A stretch of 6,807 bases of DNA from Actinomycetota bacterium (GTDB lineage: Bacteria; Actinomycetota; Geothermincolia; Fen-727; Anoxymicrobiaceae), in assembly GCA_018894655.1 (NCBI GenBank), contig JAHIPE010000230.1, forward strand, positions 1-6,807, written 5' to 3'. Position numbers and translations under genes: made by a program. A model generated the notes under the pieces. It was not told the DNA's origin. It did no database searches and worked only from the letters and a program-made list of their open reading frames with translations. Of the stretch, positions 1 through 5,758 are shown piece by piece; the first letter of the stretch is position 1; each line of letters begins with the position of its first letter.

Positions 1-2539
1 CAACCAGGCTGGTCCCCGCACCGCGTTTGCCCCCGACCCGGAGCGGTCCCGCCAGGCCTAAGCCCGCTTCTTCCTCTCCTTCTTCCTCTTCTTCTTCTTC
101 GACATCCGCCGCCGCGGCCTCGGGAGCCTCGTCTACTACCGGTCCCTCCTCCGGTTGGGCAGCGGTCTCGCCCACCGCTTCCTCCACCGCGATGTCCTGA
201 AGTACTTCCAGCTCTTCAGTGCCTGTTTCCTCGAGCGCCTCCCGCACGGCGGGTTCCGGAGGGGCAACCTCGGCCTCCAGTGATTCCAGTTCGGCCTGAA
301 GCGCCTCGGCGGTCTCCGGCTCGGGCTCCAACTCGGGCTCCGGTTCCTCCCACACGGTGAGTTCCTCTATCGCCTCCACCTGCGCCTCGTCCCCCTCGGC
401 GGCCTCCGGCTCCACCGGGGTTACATCGACCTCTTCGGCGACAAGAGTCGCGGCACGTGCCGCGTCAAGGGAAATCACCTCGGCGGTGCCCTCGTCCTCG
501 AGGCCTACTATCTCCAGTACGGATTCGGTTTCCTCCTCGGCTATGGAGCTCTCAGCCACCGGGATACCTTCCTCGGGCTCCACGTCCACTTCAAGCTCCG
601 CCTCACTCAGGACCAGTGGTATCTCTTCAACGGCCATCGCTTCTTTAACTGTCGCGGTGCCGGCTTCAAGGGATTTGGCCTCAGGCGCGAGCTCCGCCTC
701 CACTGGTGAAACGGATATCGCCAGGTCTTCAGCCGCGGAGATGTCGCCGGTTTCAACGCGCTTGACCAACGGCTCCGGTTCCTCCAGAACAACACCCGCT
801 TCCTTTGGAGTCGGAGTCGCCGATTTGCTGAACTTCAAAACCCTGCCGAGGACGCCTTTTTCCTTCGCGGGCTCCCCAGCCCTTTCCGGCTCTCCCTCCA
901 CCGCCTTTTTCGCCTCTTCATCATCCGGTAACTCCGCCTCAGGAGCCGCCTCTGCCTCCTCCGGCCTTTCCTCCACCTCCTCCTCATACGCCTGGGCCTC
1001 CACTTCCTGTTCAATGGTCAGGTACTTTTCCGCCGCGCTGGGCACTTCGTCCGCCGACTCTTCAACTGCCATTTCTTCCTCGGCAGCCTCAGCCTCAGCC
1101 TCAGCGGCTACCTGACGATCCGCGAGTGTTGCCGGCTCCTGCTCCGCCTCGGCAGCCTCAACCACCTCGACCTCACTGGAGATCTCTTCATCGAGGTGTC
1201 CCGGTGGTTGCTTCTGGGTATGGACCTTCCTTCCACCACGAAGGCGTGTCAGGTGGCCCGCCCACTCCAGGGGGATGTCCTCAGGTTCCTCGAACTCGGA
1301 AGCCTTCTCTTCCTCCTCAACCTGAAAGCGAACCTCCTCGGACTCGGCCTCTTGCTTCTCCTCCTCGGCAATCGCCTCGGCCTTTTCTTCCGTCTCCCTG
1401 AAGGCCACCAGCCTGTCGGTATCCGAGGCCTCCTTTATCGCAAGCTGTTTATAATAATCGACAAGGCTCTGCCCCGGTGCCGGCTCCTGCTCCTTCGCCG
1501 CCGGGGGTGTCTCCGCCTCTTCACGGGTTACACGCAGTTCAGGTTCCGCCGCCTCTGAAGCGGCTTCTTCCGAGGGCTCCTCGGCAGCTTCCTCTTTCGC
1601 TTCCTCTCCAACCTCGAGGTCGATCTCGGCAACCGGCTCTTTTCTCTTTCGTTTTAACCCGCGGTGCTTTCTCGGGCGCTCCTTCTCGGCAGGAGCCTTC
1701 TCGGGCTCCTCCGCCTCCGGTTCGGCTTCCTCCTCGGGCGGCAACTGGACCGACGCCTTCTCTTCCAGACCCTCGACCTCGTCCTCGAGCCCACCGGATG
1801 AGGCTGCCACGGCCTCCCCGCTCCCTTCTTCCACCCGGGCGGCGAGACCGGCGGTGACGAGGCCGTACAGAGCCTTACAAGCGACCAGGGCGCTCTGGCC
1901 TGACTTCTCGATGATATCCCTTACAGTGCTTTCACCATCCACGTGGTAGAGAACCAGCCACTCCTCGCTGGTGAGATCGACGTCTTTCGCTTCCTTGCGG
2001 GGGACCCTGGTCATCATGAATACCGTGTCCAGTGAAGGGACCTTCTTCTCTATCTGGTACCACTCGTCGAGCCGACGGCTCCCTTCCATGATGAGGTCCT
2101 CGGTGCTCATGGAGAGACCGATGTCTTCCTCGGGAAATATCTCGTTGGGGTCGAAGTCGAACTCTCCCTCGGTCCACCTGAGCAGGTGAAAGACCGCATC
2201 CCTTATCTGCTCCTGGACGAAAACCTCGAGGGACTCCCTGCTGAGATACCCGAGTTCGACAAGAATGTGCCCCAGGCGTTGCCCTTTGCGTGTTGTCTTC
2301 TGGAGATCAAGCGCCTCTTCTATCTGCTCCTCGGAAACCATCCCCGCCTCGACGAGGCGCTGGCCCAGCGTTGCGCGTTTCCAGTTGTGGGTGGCGAAAA
2401 AGACGTTCCCGTTACGAAAACAGACATACCCCCGCGCATCATCGTTGATGATGTTGAGAGTACCGTTTTTCTTCCCGAAATGCAGCAGCTGAAACAAATC
2501 GGGTAGGCTGAAATCCCGGAGGCTGCCTTTCAGCGGCAT
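1..2539 (-). CDS. DUF4388 domain protein with a very long acidic tail (3' end outside window)
   Basis: The frame starts at ATG 2539-2537 and I read it to base 1 without a stop, giving at least 846 residues. Residues 1-55 (MPLKGSLRDFSLPDLFQLL..., then GTLNI and GYVCFRNGNVFFA) match the opening of DUF4388/PATAN-type domains. Residues 57-130 contain two degenerate MshEN/GspE-N-like helical repeats (LGQRLVEAGMVSEEQIEEAL; LGHILVELGYLS). Residues 188-236 (LTSEEWLVLYHVDGESTVRDI) look like the winged-helix segment common in this family. From about residue 237 to 825 the protein is Glu/Ala/Pro-rich and almost certainly disordered, with a Glu run at 814-820 and an isolated basic patch at 288-300. The last 20 visible residues turn Gly-rich and basic, so another domain may follow. 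The gene lies 15 nt downstream of a roadblock gene. DUF4388 proteins are generally regarded as regulatory or scaffolding partners in motility and polarity signalling; a specific function here is not known. The tail is far longer than the domain needs. Confidence 0.85.
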   Translation of the reverse strand, partial: MPLKGSLRDFSLPDLFQLLHFGKKNGTLNIINDDARGYVCFRNGNVFFATHNWKRATLGQRLVEAGMVSEEQIEEALDLQKTTRKGQRLGHILVELGYLSRESLEVFVQEQIRDAVFHLLRWTEGEFDFDPNEIFPEEDIGLSMSTEDLIMEGSRRLDEWYQIEKKVPSLDTVFMMTRVPRKEAKDVDLTSEEWLVLYHVDGESTVRDIIEKSGQSALVACKALYGLVTAGLAARVEEGSGEAVAASSGGLEDEVEGLEEKASVQLPPEEEAEPEAEEPEKAPAEKERPRKHRGLKRKRKEPVAEIDLEVGEEAKEEAAEEPSEEAASEAAEPELRVTREEAETPPAAKEQEPAPGQSLVDYYKQLAIKEASDTDRLVAFRETEEKAEAIAEEEKQEAESEEVRFQVEEEEKASEFEEPEDIPLEWAGHLTRLRGGRKVHTQKQPPGHLDEEISSEVEVVEAAEAEQEPATLADRQVAAEAEAEAAEEEMAVEESADEVPSAAEKYLTIEQEVEAQAYEEEVEERPEEAEAAPEAELPDDEEAKKAVEGEPERAGEPAKEKGVLGRVLKFSKSATPTPKEAGVVLEEPEPLVKRVETGDISAAEDLAISVSPVEAELAPEAKSLEAGTATVKEAMAVEEIPLVLSEAELEVDVEPEEGIPVAESSIAEEETESVLEIVGLEDEGTAEVISLDAARAATLVAEEVDVTPVEPEAAEGDEAQVEAIEELTVWEEPEPELEPEPETAEALQAELESLEAEVAPPEPAVREALEETGTEELEVLQDIAVEEAVGETAAQPEEGPVVDEAPEAAAADVEEEEEEEGEEEAGLGLAGPLRVGGKRGAGTSLV

Positions 2540-2554
2540 ACTGTCCCTGCCCGT
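2540..2554 (-). promoter_or_regulatory. Ribosome binding site between roadblock and DUF4388 genes
   Basis: The 15-nt gap reads ACGGGCAGGGACAGT before the ATG. The purine core AGGGA sits 5 nt upstream of the start codon. This supports the ATG at 2539 and indicates co-translation with the upstream roadblock gene, with no room for a separate promoter. Confidence 0.55.
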
Positions 2555-2977
2555 TTACTCGTACTCTACCTGTAGATGCGATTCAATGATCCGGGCGATA
2601 TCCTTCGCCGCGTTTCTTATATCGTAGAGAACCAGCCCCAGCTTGCCACCGCGCCGGACGATCGCGTTAAGCACGGCGTCCTCACCGGCGGCAAGCAAGA
2701 AGACGTAACCTTGCGCCCCCTCCACGAACACCTGGGCAAGCTCACCGCGCCCAAGCTCGAGTGACGTTCTCTCACCAAGGCTCAAGAGGGCCGCCGACAT
2801 GGCCCCGAGCCTGTCCTCCTCGTATCCCGCGGGGAGCACCGATGCCATTACGAAACCATCCATGCTAACCACCGCGGCGGCATCGATATCCTGCCCCTTC
2901 TCCAGGAGCCGCTTCAGCGCTTCCTGGAGCTCGTTTTCTCTAACAACATCCAAGCCCTCTGCCCCCCGTCCCCTCAT
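2555..2977 (-). CDS. Roadblock/LC7 domain protein (MglB-like)
   Basis: This is a 140-residue single-domain protein. Residues 15-35 form the first helix (ENELQEALKRLLEKGQDIDA). The strand pair AAAVVSMDGFVMASVLPAG (33-51) is the hallmark roadblock beta-hairpin. A long helix follows at 53-72 (EEDRLGAMSAALLSLGERT), then strands at 81-97 (AQVFVEGAQGYVFLLAA) and 112-118, and a C-terminal helix at 122-135. Roadblock/LC7 proteins are cytoplasmic dimers that bind Ras-like GTPases; MglB is the MglA GTPase-activating protein in Myxococcus. No GTPase gene is in the window, so the partner is unknown. The gene is followed 15 nt later by the DUF4388 gene, presumably in one operon. The ATG at 2977 has no Shine-Dalgarno-like sequence. 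A TTG at 2953-2951 (codon 9) follows a G-rich stretch and would give a more family-typical N-terminus, so the start is uncertain. Confidence 0.88.
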   Translation of the reverse strand: MRGRGAEGLDVVRENELQEALKRLLEKGQDIDAAAVVSMDGFVMASVLPAGYEEDRLGAMSAALLSLGERTSLELGRGELAQVFVEGAQGYVFLLAAGEDAVLNAIVRRGGKLGLVLYDIRNAAKDIARIIESHLQVEYE

Positions 2978-2988
2978 CTATGCAGGTA

Positions 2989-3018
2989 AATATTGAAGAG
3001 AGCCTTTTCCGCTGACAA
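2989..3018 (-). promoter_or_regulatory. Possible sigma-70-type promoter for the roadblock-DUF4388 operon
   Basis: On the minus strand, TTGTCA (3018-3013) and AATATT (2994-2989) are separated by 18 nt in a locally AT-rich region just upstream of the roadblock gene. Transcription would start near 2982. That leaves almost no leader before the ATG at 2977 but about 30 nt before the TTG at 2953. The -10 match is only 4 of 6. Confidence 0.3.
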
Positions 3019-3113
3019 ATCCCCCATCACTGTTCTCTTTCGGGGGGAAAGGCTTCCTTCCTCCATCAATACTATCCTCAAAACTAATATTACCACAGGA
3101 CCAAGTCCACTTG
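3001..3113. other. Intergenic inverted repeats upstream of the roadblock operon
   Basis: The stretch 2978-3144 has no gene. It contains perfect arms AGCCTTT (3001-3007) and AAAGGCT (3048-3054), with an inner CCCCC (3021-3025) facing GGGGGG (3042-3047). This flanks the possible -35 site. A second, short palindrome CAAGT-CC-ACTTG lies at 3102-3113. Either could be an operator or an mRNA structure. Neither has a T-tract, so they are not convincing terminators. Confidence 0.3.
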
Positions 3114-3144
3114 TGGCCGCAATCTATTGTCCCGTCTCATAAAT

Positions 3145-3300
3145 ACGGTGACGCACCGAGAGCGCCTGAGCGCCGCTCCTTAAGTGCGCGCGTCATCATT
3201 CACCGTTCCCTGAAACATAGTCAAATATCTCATCCAACCTGTTTCAGTTGACGCTTCATCGAGGTCTGCCTGCTGAGACCAACAGGTCTTACGTCCTCTC
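3145..3300 (-). ncRNA. Probable omega-RNA (reRNA) region at the IS right end
   Basis: In IS605/IS607 elements the TnpB guide RNA scaffold overlaps the 3' end of tnpB and runs to the right end of the element; the guide is then taken from flanking DNA. Here that zone is unusually structured. CTGAAACA and TGTTTCAG (plus-strand positions 3210-3217 and 3240-3247) form a perfect 8-bp stem across the tnpB stop codon. ACGGTGA (3145-3151) pairs perfectly with TCACCGT (3200-3206). TGACGCAC (3149-3156) pairs with GTGC...GTCA (3184-3195) around a 4-nt bulge. The 5' limit is a guess based on typical scaffold length. If the boundary is right, the guide would begin just below position 3145. The element class is known to make such an RNA; the exact coordinates are inferred. 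Confidence 0.45.
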
Positions 3301-4486
3301 CACGTCCGTTTACCCTCTCCGGGGAACTCCCGGCGAGCAATCGTATGTTGTCCGATGCGTTGTCGTCCCTGTCCGCTGTGTGCCCGCAGGCTTCGCAGTG
3401 GAAGGTCCGGTCCGAGAGCGTGAGGTCCTCCCTTACCCACCCGCACTTCGAGCACGGCTTGGATGTGGCCTGGAAGCGGGGGACCACCACCAGCCGGGTA
3501 CTGTACCAGGAGCACTTGTAGGCAAGCTGCCTTCGGAACTCACGCATGGAGGCGTCCGCCACGGCCCTGGCAAGTGAGTGGTTCTTCATCATGCCGGACA
3601 CGTTCAGGTCCTCGATGCCGATGATGCAAGGCCTCTCAGATGGCGGCTTGGCTTTCGCCACAATCTCTGAGGTCGCATTGTGTACGGCGTCCGAGCGGAC
3701 ACAGGAGATACGGTAGTGCTGCCTGGCGATTCTTTTCCTGGTTTCTTCCCGCCGGTTGGAACCTTTCTCCTGACGGGACAGCTTCTTCTGGAGACGGCGG
3801 AGCTTTCTCGCGCCGCGCATGAGAGCTTTGGGGTTCTGGTAGTGCACGTGGTTGCCTTGTCCGTGTGAGCAGGCCGCAAGAGTCTTCACTCCGAGGTCTA
3901 CGCCTGCCGGCGGGCCTGAGGCGGGGGCCTGATCGGGTATCTCTTCTTCTACCTGGAGGGAGACGAACCAGCGGCCGGCGCGCTCGGAGACGGTGGCAGA
4001 GAGCAGGTGGACGCCTTCTGTCCCGTCTGTGGGGAGGTATCCCTTCTCCTTGAGACGTATCCATCCCAGACAGGGCAGCTTGATCCTCCTCTCCTGGACG
4101 TGTATTGCCCCGGTGAGGCGGAAGGAACCCAGGCCCCGCCTCTTGGTCTTGAAGCGGGGGAAGCCCACCTTTCCCTTTTTTCCTTCCTTCTTCTCTTTCG
4201 CCCTCCGGTAGAAGTGGGCGAACGCCCGGTCCAGATCTCTCAAGGCCTCCTGGGGGGCGCACTTGGAGACCTCGTACATCCAGGGATATTCAGTCTTCTT
4301 CAGTTCGTTGAGCTCACGGTGGAGGTCTATGGCGCTCGGGGACTTGCCTGTCAGGCGGTAGGACTCGGTCTTGCGGGCCAGTCCCCAGTTATAGGCGAAG
4401 CGGGCGGCCCCGGCGTGGTTGGCCAGGGCCTTTTCCTGTGTTTTGTTGAGCTTTAGCTCTGTCTTGTAGGCCCTCTTAACTACCAT
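3230..4486 (-). CDS. tnpB: TnpB, RNA-guided RuvC-like nuclease of an IS607-family element
   Basis: This 418-residue protein is full length for TnpB (about 400 residues). The N-terminus (YKTELKLNKTQEKALANHAGAARFAYNWGL, residues 7-36) is the typical OrfB/IS605 helix-turn-helix start. The split RuvC site is complete: D197 in GVDLGVKTLA, E292 in IGIEDLNVSGM, and D374 in DRDDNASDNI. A zinc ribbon with C345, C348, C364 and C367 lies between the second and third motifs. A basic helical segment (225-258, LRRLQKKLSRQEKG) precedes RuvC-II. TnpB is guided by an omega-RNA made from the element's right end and cuts DNA beside a short TAM, which helps retain the element. The start ATG at 4486 lies inside the end of tnpA, with AAGGA just upstream, indicating translational coupling. 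All catalytic residues are present, so it is probably active. Confidence 0.95.
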   Translation of the reverse strand: MVVKRAYKTELKLNKTQEKALANHAGAARFAYNWGLARKTESYRLTGKSPSAIDLHRELNELKKTEYPWMYEVSKCAPQEALRDLDRAFAHFYRRAKEKKEGKKGKVGFPRFKTKRRGLGSFRLTGAIHVQERRIKLPCLGWIRLKEKGYLPTDGTEGVHLLSATVSERAGRWFVSLQVEEEIPDQAPASGPPAGVDLGVKTLAACSHGQGNHVHYQNPKALMRGARKLRRLQKKLSRQEKGSNRREETRKRIARQHYRISCVRSDAVHNATSEIVAKAKPPSERPCIIGIEDLNVSGMMKNHSLARAVADASMREFRRQLAYKCSWYSTRLVVVPRFQATSKPCSKCGWVREDLTLSDRTFHCEACGHTADRDDNASDNIRLLAGSSPERVNGRGEDVRPVGLSRQTSMKRQLKQVG

Positions 4487-5057
4487 TGTCCTTCACTGCG
4501 ATTATCGCCCTTCTGGCCCTGTTCCTCGCTCCGCGCCTGCCGTAGATACGCGCGCACATGGAGGTCACCACGTCTATGAAATCTTGCCAGATATCAGCCA
4601 TCTCCTCCGTCTCATCAGCAACTATGATACTCCTGCCCTGTGACATCATTGCGGCCTCTATGTACTCGAAGCCGAAGCGGGCCAGGCGGTCTTTGTGCTC
4701 AACCAATATAATCCTTGCCTTGTTGTCCAAAAGCAGCCTTGTGAGCTTCCTTCTGTGACCGTTCAGGCCTGAGCCGATCTCGTTCACTACACCGGAGACT
4801 TTGAGTCCTTTCGCCGAAGCGTAGCTCCCCAGCCTTTCCACCTGGCGGGACAGGTCTTCCTTCTGGTCGTGAGATGATACGCGGGCGTATATCACCACGG
4901 TGTCAGTTGAATCATGAAGCTTTGGTGGTGAGACAATAATTGTGCCCGACGGCATCTGTTCGGCCGGGACCGGGAGCTTTCCGTCCTTATACCATCTCCA
5001 TGCCGTCTGGTAAGCGATCCCTTGTTCCTTGGCCCAGTCCGACAGTTTCATAGCCAT
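4476..5057 (-). CDS. tnpA: IS607-family serine recombinase (transposase TnpA)
   Basis: This protein has 193 residues from the ATG at 5057, or 191 from the ATG at 5051. Residues 3-30 (MKLSDWAKEQGIAYQTAWRWYKDGKLP) form the MerR-like DNA-binding domain that marks IS607 transposases. The resolvase-type catalytic domain follows: YARVSSHDQKEDLSRQ (57-72) carries the nucleophile, most likely S61, with R59 beside it. NEIGSGLNGHRRKL (92-105) and EHKDRLARFGFEYIE (120-134) match conserved segments, the latter containing the active-site D-R-L-x-R. The length is normal for the family, which has the DNA-binding domain at the N-terminus, unlike classical resolvases. It moves the element through a serine-linked circular intermediate without target duplication. 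It overlaps tnpB by 11 bp. The upstream TATAAT abuts the first ATG, which favours the second ATG at 5051 as the real start. Confidence 0.95.
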   Translation of the reverse strand: MAMKLSDWAKEQGIAYQTAWRWYKDGKLPVPAEQMPSGTIIVSPPKLHDSTDTVVIYARVSSHDQKEDLSRQVERLGSYASAKGLKVSGVVNEIGSGLNGHRRKLTRLLLDNKARIILVEHKDRLARFGFEYIEAAMMSQGRSIIVADETEEMADIWQDFIDVVTSMCARIYGRRGARNRARRAIIAVKDNGS

Positions 5058-5063
5058 ATTATA
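5058..5063 (-). promoter_or_regulatory. Consensus -10 box of tnpA, consistent with leaderless transcription
   Basis: A perfect TATAAT (minus strand, 5063-5058) directly abuts ATG 5057. Transcription starting 6-7 nt downstream would begin at or next to position 5051, the A of the second in-frame ATG. No Shine-Dalgarno sequence is evident and no good -35 is seen 16-18 nt upstream. Leaderless mRNAs with this geometry are common in Actinomycetota. Confidence 0.5.
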
Positions 5064-5125
5064 TCATAGGACTAACTATATCTGACTATACTACGGGCAA
5101 CTGTTTGCCTCCCCCGGCGTTCTCG

Positions 5126-5725
5126 TTACGGCCTGATGCCGGTGGGCCAGCCGGGCCGGTGGGCCAGCCGGATAGTCCCTCCCACCACCAGGAGGATGCC
5201 TGCGGGTATCAGCAGCCAGTACCCCGGCGCGACGCGCACCGTCAGCATGTCCTTGGTAAGCCCCAGGATCACGTCCCCCAGCAGTTCGCCGATAAGCGGC
5301 ACCTTGCGAGCCAGGGAGACGACGTCCCCGATTATCGCGTTTATCTTCTTCCAGGCGCCGATGTAGAAGATGACGTTGAATATCAGGCAGAATATCCCCG
5401 CGCCGAGCACAACCGCCCCCCTGGTCTGGACGAACCAGATGCCGGCCAGTGTCAGCACCAGCACCGCCACCATGACCCACGCCCACGGGCTCACGAACAG
5501 GCCGTAGTTGGACTCGTAGACCTGGTCACCCATTGCCTCCGCGCCCACCGTTATCCACGGCAGCGCAAGGATCGAGATGGCGAAGAGTACGATCCCCGGC
5601 GCCGCGAACCAATCGCCCGGCTGGGTCATGGGTGGCGCGTAGGCGCTCTGAAGCGGGGAACGGAAGAACCGGGAAACCGCGCCTGCCGCGCGACTGTACC
5701 AGGGGGCTGCTTTCTCGTCTGACAT
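5126..5725 (-). CDS. Four-pass integral membrane protein of unknown function
   Basis: I do not recognise a family for this 199-residue protein. Residues 1-38 are polar and slightly basic with no signal peptide. Hydrophobic segments lie at about 42-60 (APGIVLFAISILALPWITV), 79-98 (SPWAWVMVAVLVLTLAGIWF), 103-124 (GAVVLGAGIFCLIFNVIFYIG) and 168-186 (GYWLLIPAGILLVVGG). A roughly 40-residue amphipathic stretch lies between the third and fourth (KKINAIIGDVVSLARKVPLIGELL). The start is supported by AGGGAG 9-10 nt upstream of ATG 5725. The C-terminal residues 186-199 are encoded by a perfect 17-bp tandem duplication that shifts the frame and creates the present ending, so the original C-terminus was probably different. 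Upstream is the hairpin array and gpgS on the same strand; downstream, about 30-40 bp away, is the IS607 left end. A role in cell-envelope or stress physiology would be a guess. Confidence 0.75.
   Translation of the reverse strand: MSDEKAAPWYSRAAGAVSRFFRSPLQSAYAPPMTQPGDWFAAPGIVLFAISILALPWITVGAEAMGDQVYESNYGLFVSPWAWVMVAVLVLTLAGIWFVQTRGAVVLGAGIFCLIFNVIFYIGAWKKINAIIGDVVSLARKVPLIGELLGDVILGLTKDMLTVRVAPGYWLLIPAGILLVVGGTIRLAHRPGWPTGIRP
5138..5171. repeat. Perfect 17-bp tandem duplication in the 3' end of the membrane-protein gene
   Basis: The unit GCCGGTGGGCCAGCCGG occurs at 5138-5154 and again, identically, at 5155-5171 with no gap. Because 17 is not a multiple of three, the second copy is read in another frame and determines the last residues and the stop codon at 5126-5128. 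Confidence 0.95.
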
Positions 5726-5758
5726 CCGACATCACTCCCTGTAACCGTTCATCTAACG

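Larger units (their letters stand above)
3145..5096 (-). mobile_element. IS607-family insertion sequence (tnpA + tnpB), apparently intact
   Basis: The element carries a MerR-type-HTH serine recombinase and a TnpB nuclease in the canonical IS607 order, overlapping by 11 bp, both full length with visible catalytic residues. IS607 elements lack terminal inverted repeats and target duplications and use a dinucleotide core, often GG, so the ends cannot be read directly. I place the right end near 3145-3148 because the structured region downstream of tnpB stops there. I place the left end near 5092-5096 because the AT-rich tnpA leader gives way to GC-rich host DNA there. Both places show TACGG (3144-3148 and 5092-5096), as expected if GG is the shared core. 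TACGG also occurs at 5127-5131, so this match is only suggestive, and the orientation of GG relative to tnpA is not settled. The family call is firm; the boundaries are uncertain by tens of bases. Confidence 0.75.

Noticed and set aside
357..1558. Ser/Ala-, Pro- or Leu-rich coding regions on the plus strand
   Set aside because: They are antisense to the Glu/Ala-rich DUF4388 frame. Their composition is what complementary GAG/GAA/GCC codons produce, and they have no domain or ribosome binding site.
3001..3054. Rho-independent terminator in the intergenic region
   Set aside because: The AGCCTTT/AAAGGCT arms are separated by 40 nt and neither side ends in a T-tract.
3604..4456. Alternative open frames on both strands across tnpB
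   Set aside because: They overlap a complete TnpB with all catalytic motifs and have no recognisable domains; GC-rich codon bias keeps them open.
5096..5109. Terminator after the membrane-protein gene
   Set aside because: GGCAA-CTGT-TTGCC is only a 5-bp stem with no T-run, and it lies on the proposed IS junction.
5091..5486. Separate minus-strand gene in the frame ending at 5091
   Set aside because: It is the +1 frame of the membrane-protein gene, low in hydrophobic pattern and rich in Gly/Arg. It matters only because it would be the ending if one 17-bp copy were lost.
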